A DNA stretch of 64,000 nucleotides from Pelagerythrobacter marensis (GTDB taxonomy: Bacteria; Pseudomonadota; Alphaproteobacteria; Sphingomonadales; Sphingomonadaceae). The notes beneath the pieces were generated by a model, which was given only the letters and a program-made list of their open reading frames with translations, did no database searches and was not told the DNA's origin. A program made the translations under genes and the position numbers. Of the stretch, positions 57,495-64,000 are shown piece after piece. Numbering within the stretch: the first letter of the stretch is position 1; the number at the start of each line of letters is the position of its first letter. The stretch spans positions 125,001 through 189,000 of the forward strand of contig NZ_CP144918.1 of assembly GCF_036700095.1 (NCBI RefSeq), read 5' to 3'.

Positions 57495-57965
57495 ATGTCA
57501 CAATCACGCCGCGAAAATGCGGACCAGCAGATCGGCCCGCTGGCAGATATTCTGGGATATCACTTTCGCCGTGCATGGAACGTCCTGCGGAAGGATTTCG
57601 AGGCATCCGTCCACGACCTCGGGGTGCGTCAGGCACATATCGGAATTCTTTCGGTTATCCGTGCCAACCCCGGCATCAATCAAGGCCTCGCCGGTAGAAC
57701 GCTCGATATCCAGCGAGCGAACATGGTTGCTCTGATCAGCGAGTTGTCCGACGCGGGCTGGGTGGCGCGCGGCGAAGATCCGGGGGACCGTCGCGCTATC
57801 GCCCTTTCGCTGACTCCCGAAGGCGAGAAGCTGCTTTCCAAGGCGCTCGAGCGAATCGAGGTGCACGAAAACCGGGTCTTCTCGGTCCTGAGCGCGCGCG
57901 AACGTCAGTCGTTGCTGGAAATGTTGCAGCGGCTGGGTGAAAGCCGTCCTGCCGGCGCCGAGTAG
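57495..57965 (+). CDS. MarR family regulator, FerC-like
   Basis: A 156-residue MarR protein. The winged helix includes LGVRQAHIGILSVIRANPGINQGLAGRTLDIQRANMVALISELSDAGWVARGEDPGDRRAIALSLTPEGEKLL (about 42-116), flanked by dimerisation helices. In Sphingobium FerC is a MarR repressor of ferBA relieved by hydroxycinnamoyl-CoA, and this gene is in a matching context 15 bases after the transporter. Its likely operators are the TTGTTA...TAACAA palindromes at 56,059 and 62,001. The orthology is inferred. Confidence 0.85.
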   Translation: MSQSRRENADQQIGPLADILGYHFRRAWNVLRKDFEASVHDLGVRQAHIGILSVIRANPGINQGLAGRTLDIQRANMVALISELSDAGWVARGEDPGDRRAIALSLTPEGEKLLSKALERIEVHENRVFSVLSARERQSLLEMLQRLGESRPAGAE

Positions 57966-58063
57966 GCGCCAACCCCGGCGGCCGTGTCCATTTCGCCGCT
58001 CTGCACGGCCGCCCCACCATCGCTCACGAACCCCGGTGCGCACTGCCCGCCGGACGCGAACGA

Positions 58064-59089
58064 TCAGGCGCTCTCCCGCGCAATCAAACGAAACCCCAGG
58101 TCTATCGTCCGCGGCTGCTCCTCGCTCCCCGCATGCCTTCGCACTGCCGCGAGAGCCTCACGTGCGATTCGCGCACCATCGATATCGACTGTCGTAATCG
58201 TGGGGCGCATTTCCCCGGCGATAGAGCTGTTTCCGAACCCGATCACCGCAAGTTGATCCGGCACGCGCAGCCCCGCGCTTTGCGCTTCGACGATAAAACC
58301 CTGGGCTAACCAGTCCGAACCGCAAACGACCACGTCCGGCATCTCGTCCAACCGGCGCATTTCGGAGAAAACCCGCCGGGCGTGGCCGAAGCGGGAGGGA
58401 ATCTCTACCGCGCTTTCGGTCGCAGGCTCTCCGCCCAGCAGGGCCCATTCCTCGACGAAACCGTCCCGCCGCTGGCGCGCGCGGGCGCCGGCGGCGGTGA
58501 CCACGTGCGGCCTGCGATAGCCGCGCGAGACCAGGAAGCGCGCGATATCGCGCCCTGCCTCGAGATGGGAGAACCCGATCGCAATCCCCACGGGATCGGG
58601 CGGAAGCTCCCATATCTGGATAAAAAGAGCACGACTGCGCTGCACCATGTCGCGGATCTCGTCGTTCAACGGGCCGCTGGAGATGATGGCATCGACCCTG
58701 CGCGCCAGTGCGGCACGAATCAGCTCCTGCGTGCGCGCTACACTGACCCCGGTAAGACCGAGCATGACGTTCGTGCCGCTCGCCGCCAGCTCGCCCACCA
58801 TCGTTTCAATCGTGTCGTTGAAAATCGAATCCACCAAATGGGGGATGAGCACCGCCACCATACGGCTGCGGGATGAAGCCAACCCACCAGCCAGCGCGTT
58901 GGGGATGTAGCCGACCTGTTCGACAGCAGCCTTGATGCGCTCACCCGTTCGTGCGGCGACGACTTCGGGGTTGTTCAGATACCGGCTGACGGTCGCAGCC
59001 GAGACGTTGGCTTCCCGCGCCACGTCGTCCAGTGTGGGGGCCCTGTCGCCCTGAAGCAGGGTCAGGCCTCTTTCCTGCGAGGTTTCCAT
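58064..59089 (-). CDS. LacI family transcriptional regulator
   Basis: A 341-residue LacI-type repressor. The N-terminal HTH is TLDDVAREANVSAATVSRYLNNPEVVAARTGERIKAAVEQVGYIPNALAGGLAS (about 19-72), with a hinge that usually inserts in the minor groove of an AANCGNTT-type operator. A periplasmic-binding-like effector domain follows. The gene lies 63 bases after the P450 on the same strand, so P450 and LacI may be co-transcribed. AAGCGCTT sites at 56,095 and 60,468 and a degenerate one at 61,987 are candidate targets. The start at 59,089 (AGGG upstream) is preferred over 59,113. Confidence 0.9.
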   Translation of the reverse strand: METSQERGLTLLQGDRAPTLDDVAREANVSAATVSRYLNNPEVVAARTGERIKAAVEQVGYIPNALAGGLASSRSRMVAVLIPHLVDSIFNDTIETMVGELAASGTNVMLGLTGVSVARTQELIRAALARRVDAIISSGPLNDEIRDMVQRSRALFIQIWELPPDPVGIAIGFSHLEAGRDIARFLVSRGYRRPHVVTAAGARARQRRDGFVEEWALLGGEPATESAVEIPSRFGHARRVFSEMRRLDEMPDVVVCGSDWLAQGFIVEAQSAGLRVPDQLAVIGFGNSSIAGEMRPTITTVDIDGARIAREALAAVRRHAGSEEQPRTIDLGFRLIARESA

Positions 59090-59152
59090 AAGTGCCCTGG
59101 CGTGATGCCCCATCCCCGGGCGTAGTGCAATCGGGGCAAAGCGGCGGGCCGC

Positions 59153-60334
59153 CTAAGTGAACCGCAATGGAACGGCGAGCGCGCCGATCTCGGGCCAGCG
59201 AGTCATCGTGATCTCGCCATCGAGCTCGAACCCGTCCGTTGCGGCGAGTATCTCCTCCCACGCAATGCGCAGTTCCATCCGCCCGATATGCGCGCCGGGG
59301 CAGTGGTGCGGCCCCCGGCCGAAGGCAAGGTGCCTGTCGATATTGGGACGATCGAGAACGAACTGATCGCTGTCGGCAAAAACCCCTTCGTCGCGATTGG
59401 CGGAGGCGTAAAGCAGGGCCACCGGCTCGTCCTTCGCAATGCAACGCCCCCCGATCTCGATATCGCGAGTCGGCGTTCGCGCAAAACCCCGATAGGGGGA
59501 ATAGAGCCGCAGGAATTCCTCAATCGCGGCCGGGATCAGCGCAGGTTCAGCGCGCAGCTTCTGCTGCAGCTCCCGATCGCGCGACAGATGCACGGCAATG
59601 CTGCCGATCATCACCATCGGCGCCACCATTCCCACGACCAGGATTTGTCGGACGGTTCCGACGATCATTTCGTCCGGCAAGGGCTTACCGTTCCACCGGG
59701 CCGCCAGCAATGCGCTGGTGGGATCGATGTCAGGGTCCTGCGGCGTCGTCCGCCGATCCGCGATCAGTGCCCGGGCCATTTCGTACAATCTGAGGCTTGT
59801 ATCCTTCATCGCCTCCGAACTTTCGGAATGGACGGCCAGAATGAAAGCCCGCCCGGAATCGTGCAGCGTGTCGAGCCACTCTGCAGGAACGCGCATCCAT
59901 TCGCCGAACACGTGAACCGGCAGATAGCTAGAGAACTCGCCACAGATGTCGCCCCCGCCCCGAGCAATCATCGGTGCCAGCAACGATCGCGCGAGCTTGC
60001 GTGTTGCCGGCTCCAGCATGTCGGAACGCTCTTTCGACAGTAGGGGATTCAGCGCCCGGCGATACGGCGTGTGTTCGGGCGGATCGAGGTGCAACGGAGG
60101 CCGGCGCCCCGTGAATGCGACCTTGGGCACCACGTTCTGCACCGCCGTGGTGAATGTCTTCGGGTCCGCCGCCGCCCGCTCCACGTCGTCGTACTTGGTC
60201 AGCGCCCAGAAGCCTCCCAACTTGTCTGTGCGTGCGACCGGACATTCCCGACGCAGCCGGGCATAGTCGTCGTGCGCGCTGTCGAAGCTCTCGGAAACGT
60301 CGGGATCGAAATCGCGGGGGGCGGCAGCTTTCAT
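59153..60334 (-). CDS. Cytochrome P450
   Basis: A bacterial class I-type P450 of about 393 residues. The heme loop is FGRGPHHCPGAHIG with Cys345 as thiolate ligand, and the K-helix ExxR is in EEFLRLYSP. The I-helix reads LVVGMVAPMVMIGS and lacks the usual acid-threonine pair, so oxygen activation may differ. No ferredoxin or reductase is adjacent. Neighbours (aromatic genes, MFS, TonB receptor) suggest an aromatic ether or phenolic substrate, but that is inference. The ATG at 60,334 starts just before FDPDVSESF; longer starts lack a ribosome site. Confidence 0.88.
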   Translation of the reverse strand: MKAAAPRDFDPDVSESFDSAHDDYARLRRECPVARTDKLGGFWALTKYDDVERAAADPKTFTTAVQNVVPKVAFTGRRPPLHLDPPEHTPYRRALNPLLSKERSDMLEPATRKLARSLLAPMIARGGGDICGEFSSYLPVHVFGEWMRVPAEWLDTLHDSGRAFILAVHSESSEAMKDTSLRLYEMARALIADRRTTPQDPDIDPTSALLAARWNGKPLPDEMIVGTVRQILVVGMVAPMVMIGSIAVHLSRDRELQQKLRAEPALIPAAIEEFLRLYSPYRGFARTPTRDIEIGGRCIAKDEPVALLYASANRDEGVFADSDQFVLDRPNIDRHLAFGRGPHHCPGAHIGRMELRIAWEEILAATDGFELDGEITMTRWPEIGALAVPLRFT

Positions 60335-60460
60335 GTTCGGTGCATGTCCTGGTCGATCCGGCATCCGGCCGGCATTTATCGGCGGCGCCCGGCGGTTCGC
60401 GGCCAATAGGCCAACCGCCAAGTGCCGATGGATCGCCACGGAACTAACCGGGGCAAAAAG

Positions 60461-60500
60461 GTTGCGCAAGCGCTTTCATTAAAATGTTATGCATACTACC
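60461..60500. promoter_or_regulatory. LacI-type operator upstream of the ACS transporter and P450
   Basis: GCGCAAGCGCTTTCATT contains AAGCGCTT at 60,468-60,475, within a TGNAANCGNTTNCA-like context. TGTTATGCATA at 60,484-60,494 resembles a half of the MarR-type palindromes. It lies in the 198-base divergent gap. Confidence 0.6.
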
Positions 60501-60532
60501 TAGTTCCGCTGATCCTGAGAGAGAGGTGAGTT

Positions 60533-61825
60533 ATGCAGGGCGCCGACGAAGCCTTAATCGGCCGGAAGATCTTGCTGCGGTTGGTGGTCCCCAGCGCGCT
60601 TTTCGTCCTGATGGGTGCGATAGACCGCACGAACGTCGGTTTCGCAGCGTTGCAAATGAACGAAGCCCTCGGGTTGAGTGGTACGCAGTATGGATTCGGC
60701 GCCGGCGTGCTCTTCGTCGGCTATCTTGCGGCCAAGTATCCCAGCGTCCTCCTCTATGAAGCGATCGGGATGCGGCGCTGGCTCGGCCTGATCACGGTGT
60801 CGTGGGGCGTCGCCGCATGTCTGATGGGCTTCATCTCCAATCAGTGGGAACTTTACGGTCTGCGCGTTTTCATCGGCTTCGCCGAAGGCGGGCTGTCGTC
60901 CGGCCTGATGATCTACCTGAGCAACTGGGCGACAGAGCGTTACCGCGCATCTATCCTGGCCATCCCCATCATGGCGATTTCCATCGCACAGGTCATCGGC
61001 GCACCGGTTTCAGGCATTCTGCTGGAAATGGACAACCCGCTGAACCTCGAAGGCTGGCGTTTCATGTTCCTGGCAGAAGGCTTGCCGGCCGTCCTGCTGG
61101 GGATTTTCGCATGGTTCTATTACCCCGACAGCCCGCGCGAGGCGGGGTGGCTGTCCAGCACGGAAAAGGCATGGCTGACAGACAACGTCAAAGGTGCGCA
61201 GAAGCCGTCGGCCGGCAACGACCTGCGTTGGGGCGCAATCAAGAGTCCGATCGGATGGACATGCGCGGCGATCTGGTTTTGCATCCTCGCCAGCAATTAC
61301 GGCGTGATGTTCTGGCTGCCGCAAATCGTGCAGGGAATGGCTGGACTAAGTGCCGAGGAAACCGGCTTGATTGTGGCGCTGCCTTGGGCGGGGAGCGCGC
61401 TCGGGCTCTATTTCAACGCCTGGCATTCCGACAGAACGCAGGAACGCTATTTCCACGTGGGCATCCCGGCCCTGATCGGTGGTGCCGGGCTCATCGCCGC
61501 CTATTTCCTGGGTCCCGGCATCCCCGGCCTCGCTGCCCTGGTGCTGGGCGGTGCCTGCACCGGCTGCACCGTGGCGGCGTTCTGGGCGATCCCCACCAAG
61601 CTCCTGCCGCCTGCCTCCTTGGCGATGGGAATCGTGATGATCAATATCGTTGGCAGCATGGCAGGTGCCAGTATCCCGCCATTGATGGGCTATCTCTCCG
61701 AAAGCTCGGGCTCGTTCCTTCCCCCGACTCTCTTGCTCTGCGGGATCTCGACTTTCTGCTTCGTCCTGTGCCTGTTCGCCAGAATGCAACATAGCCAACT
61801 CGAACCGGCTCAGCCGGCGGCGTAA
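60533..61825 (+). CDS. MFS transporter, anion:cation symporter (ACS) type
   Basis: A 430-residue MFS carrier with about twelve transmembrane segments. LMGAIDRTNVGFAALQMNEALGLS in the first helix-loop and GLRVFIGFAEGGLSSGLMIYLSNWATERYRA are signatures of the ACS/phthalate-type family that carries organic anions. GAGAGAGGTGAG precedes the ATG. It is divergent from the P450 and upstream of a TonB-dependent receptor on the same strand, suggesting uptake through outer then inner membrane. The substrate is unknown, likely an aromatic or sugar acid. Confidence 0.89.
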   Translation: MQGADEALIGRKILLRLVVPSALFVLMGAIDRTNVGFAALQMNEALGLSGTQYGFGAGVLFVGYLAAKYPSVLLYEAIGMRRWLGLITVSWGVAACLMGFISNQWELYGLRVFIGFAEGGLSSGLMIYLSNWATERYRASILAIPIMAISIAQVIGAPVSGILLEMDNPLNLEGWRFMFLAEGLPAVLLGIFAWFYYPDSPREAGWLSSTEKAWLTDNVKGAQKPSAGNDLRWGAIKSPIGWTCAAIWFCILASNYGVMFWLPQIVQGMAGLSAEETGLIVALPWAGSALGLYFNAWHSDRTQERYFHVGIPALIGGAGLIAAYFLGPGIPGLAALVLGGACTGCTVAAFWAIPTKLLPPASLAMGIVMINIVGSMAGASIPPLMGYLSESSGSFLPPTLLLCGISTFCFVLCLFARMQHSQLEPAQPAA

Positions 61826-61984
61826 CGTAACGGGCGCGCCCAGAGGCGCCGCAGCGCTTGCGCGATCGGAAACCTGACTGCCGTTTTTCGGGATTGGCGC
61901 AATCGCCTCCGTCAGCCCATCCGTCCGGCGCCTCGGTCCGGGACCGTTTCTCGCTCGTCACCAAGCGGGATGAAAGATCCCCTT

Positions 61985-62016
61985 GCAAGGGCTTTCAATA
62001 TTGTTATATATAACAA
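61985..62016 (+). promoter_or_regulatory. Operator pair upstream of the right-hand TonB-dependent receptor
   Basis: TTGTTATATATAACAA (62,001-62,016) is a perfect 16-bp palindrome with the same TTGTTA half-sites as 56,059-56,077. Just upstream lies a degenerate LacI-like TGCAAGGGCTTTCA (AAGGGCTT at 61,987-61,994). The receptor start is 18 bases after the palindrome, so a bound repressor would block transcription or the 5' leader. Confidence 0.6.
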
Positions 62017-62034
62017 CAAAATGGGAGAGGGCTG

Positions 62035-64000
62035 ATGAATACCAAGCGCGCATGCGGGCTGTTTGCCCTTTTGATATCGAGTGTTTCGGCGCCGGCGCTG
62101 GCTCAGTCGGCCGACGATGGTGCGGCACGGCAAGACGAAGGCCTCAACACGATCATTGTGACCGCCGAACGCAGGGAACAGAACCTGCAAGACGTGCCGG
62201 TTTCGGCCACGGTCCTGTCAGGTGACGAATTGATCCAGAAGGGCGTCGTCAATCTCAACGACATGCAGCAGGTCGCCCCGTCAGTCGCGATCAACACGTT
62301 CAATCGTTCGACGTTCATCAACATCCGCGGCGTCGGCATCGCCCAGTCGGCACCCACTTCCAATCCCGGCGTTGCCTATTACATCGACGGCCAGCTCATC
62401 CCGCACGAACAGTTCATCGGGCACAGCTTCTACGATATCGGATCGATCGAGGTTCTCCGCGGCCCTCAAGGCACGCTGACCGGACAGAATTCCACCGGCG
62501 GTGCAGTCTACGTCCGGTCGCCCGAGCCCGAATTCAACCTCGTCAGCGCAAGCGGCGATCTGACCGTCGCGAACTACGGCCGCTACCGAGGGGTGGTCAC
62601 GGGCAACATCGGCGGCGAAAGAGTGGCACTGCGCATCGCCGCGGTCCACGAGCAGCGCGGCAGCTTCACGAAGAACATCGGCCCATCCGGCAGCCAGCCG
62701 GGCAATCTCAACATGGACGCCATGCGGGCAAACCTCCGAATGGAAAGCGTCGACGGCCGCATGACGATCAATGTCCGCGGCGAATACTTCGACGTGCGTT
62801 CGGACAACAACGCCGTAAAAAATCGCAACGATGCGGTGACCGACGACCCGTTCGTGATCGAGGAAGACGGTCGCTCGTTCCAGAACCAGGAAGGCTACCG
62901 GCTTTCGACCGAAGGACGCTACGATCTTTCGGATGCGGTGCAGCTGCGCGGCCTCGTTTCGTGGCAGGACGGGTCGACCCTCGACCAGACAGACGGGGAC
63001 CGCACCGCCACGGCCGAGCCCGTGCCGGCGGGCCTGCCGGCGAGCAGCGCTAACCGCCGCCTCTATCCGGGCCGGGTGAGCCGTGCCTCGACGGTTTTCG
63101 AAACGCTGATTGCCGAAGTGAACCTGCTGTCGACCCAAGCAGGACCGCTACAATGGGTGGTCGGAGGATTCTATATGGACGAAGACGTTCCTGTTACCCT
63201 GGAACGCGACAACTACCATACCGATGACTTCTACGAATCGTCCAGCGACATCATCACCCTGGCGGAAAACACGTCCAAATCCCTGTTCGGGCAGGTAAAT
63301 TACTATGCAACCCCCGAACTGGAGCTGCTGGCCGGCGTACGGCACAGCTGGGACAAGCAGGTCTACACCCGCTTCGCTGTGCCCGGCCCTCCACTGGAGG
63401 AGCCGTTTGTTTCACAGCAGACCTCGAACGAATGGACGGGCAAGGTCGGGGCGAACTACCATTTCAGTAGCGGCAACATGGTCTATCTCACCGCGTCGAA
63501 AGGCTACAAGGCGGGCGGCGTCAACCTGACACCGGGCCAGGATCCGTTCGGGCCGGAGACGAACATCGTTTACGAAGCCGGCTTCAAAACTGAAGTTATC
63601 GATCGGCGCCTGCGCGTAAACGGCGCTGCATTCTATTCCGACTACCAGGACATCCAGCTCGCCAGCCTGGTAAACGGTCTGCCGACCACGCAGAACGCGC
63701 TCTCGGGCCGGGCGAAAGGTGCTGAGCTGGAGGTCGTCGGACAGTTCGGCGGTTTCGGCATCAATGGCGGCGTCGGCTACCTCGATGCAAGGTTTGCAAA
63801 TGCCGACTGCATCAGCGACACGAATGCACCAGGCACCGACGCAGGCTGCCCGACCAACCTTCGCCTCGTGCCCAAAGGGCGGCGCCTGCCGTTCAGTCCT
63901 GAATGGACACTGCACACGGGCGCCCGCTACACCTTCTATTTCGACAGCTTCGAGCTGACCCCTTCGGTCAACTACGCATATACCTCCAGGCAGTACGCCA
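62035..64000 (+). CDS. TonB-dependent receptor (3'-truncated by window edge)
   Basis: The frame starts at ATG 62,035 (GGGAGAGGG a few bases upstream) and stays open to the right edge, so at least 655 residues are seen. A signal peptide (to about residue 23, APALAQ) precedes the TonB-box region IIVTAERREQ and the plug (about 45-160: NIRGVGIAQSAPTSNPGVAYYIDG, IEVLRGPQGTLTGQNSTGGAVYV). Barrel strands follow, e.g. LFGQVNYYATPELELLAGVRHSWD and YLTASKGYKAGGVN. It lies 209 bases after the ACS transporter. Ligand unknown; context suggests an aromatic compound. Confidence 0.93.
   Translation, partial: MNTKRACGLFALLISSVSAPALAQSADDGAARQDEGLNTIIVTAERREQNLQDVPVSATVLSGDELIQKGVVNLNDMQQVAPSVAINTFNRSTFINIRGVGIAQSAPTSNPGVAYYIDGQLIPHEQFIGHSFYDIGSIEVLRGPQGTLTGQNSTGGAVYVRSPEPEFNLVSASGDLTVANYGRYRGVVTGNIGGERVALRIAAVHEQRGSFTKNIGPSGSQPGNLNMDAMRANLRMESVDGRMTINVRGEYFDVRSDNNAVKNRNDAVTDDPFVIEEDGRSFQNQEGYRLSTEGRYDLSDAVQLRGLVSWQDGSTLDQTDGDRTATAEPVPAGLPASSANRRLYPGRVSRASTVFETLIAEVNLLSTQAGPLQWVVGGFYMDEDVPVTLERDNYHTDDFYESSSDIITLAENTSKSLFGQVNYYATPELELLAGVRHSWDKQVYTRFAVPGPPLEEPFVSQQTSNEWTGKVGANYHFSSGNMVYLTASKGYKAGGVNLTPGQDPFGPETNIVYEAGFKTEVIDRRLRVNGAAFYSDYQDIQLASLVNGLPTTQNALSGRAKGAELEVVGQFGGFGINGGVGYLDARFANADCISDTNAPGTDAGCPTNLRLVPKGRRLPFSPEWTLHTGARYTFYFDSFELTPSVNYAYTSRQYA

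Noticed and set aside
62281-63138. 285-codon minus-strand frame near the right edge
   Set aside because: Antisense to the truncated TonB-dependent receptor that runs off the window.

Overview
The window is GC-rich, gene-dense chromosomal DNA from an alphaproteobacterium, almost certainly a sphingomonad (Sphingomonadaceae or Erythrobacteraceae). The signs are a circularly permuted two-piece tmRNA gene with an ANDNEALALAA tag, the lptD-surA-pdxA-rsmA order, many TonB-dependent receptors, and a lignin-type protocatechuate 4,5-cleavage gene set resembling that of Sphingobium. No insertion sequence, prophage, CRISPR array, rRNA or tRNA gene was recognised.

Positions 1-36,246 are mostly housekeeping. 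They hold a retropepsin-like protease (cut by the left edge), an Atm1-type ABC exporter, hslVU, bamE, a cytochrome bc1 chaperone, yceD, ssb, ndk, holC-pepA, the envelope/cofactor operon lptD-surA-pdxA-rsmA, an OmpA-like protein and malate synthase G. These are followed by an arginine succinyltransferase operon (M20 hydrolase-astA-astB), ssrA, mscL, a LemA/TPM/Nudix operon, an SDR, PspC with a coupled 39-residue membrane peptide, recF, and a divergent tesA / ybbA-ybbP unit. REP-like hairpins sit at about 4.4, 31.2, 35.4 and 36.1 kb. A 0.9-kb gene-poor stretch (35.3-36.2 kb) carries a strong-looking promoter over a perfect palindrome.

Positions 36,247-57,965 form an aromatic-catabolism island. 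A TonB-dependent receptor is followed by ligK-ligU-ligI on the minus strand. Divergent from them are a LysR regulator with two N-terminal HTH domains and the plus-strand operon (dehydrogenase-like gene)-ligJ-(Rieske oxygenase)-ligA-ligB-ligC-(aldo/keto reductase). A convergent minus-strand operon, ligV-ferB-ferA-(amidohydrolase)-pobA, is divergent from an aromatic acid MFS transporter and a MarR regulator. Together these encode ferulate/p-coumarate activation (FerA), chain shortening to the benzaldehyde (FerB), aldehyde oxidation (LigV), O-demethylation (Rieske protein) or 3-hydroxylation (PobA) to protocatechuate, 4,5-ring cleavage (LigAB), and LigC-LigI-LigU-LigJ-LigK to pyruvate and oxaloacetate.

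Positions 58,064-64,000 hold a LacI regulator, a cytochrome P450, an ACS-type MFS transporter and a TonB-dependent receptor cut by the right edge. Palindromes of LacI type (AAGCGCTT) and MarR type (TTGTTA...TAACAA) recur upstream of the transporters and this receptor, suggesting that the P450 module and the ferulate module are co-regulated. Functions of enzymes in known families are inferred from motifs and context; no database search was possible.
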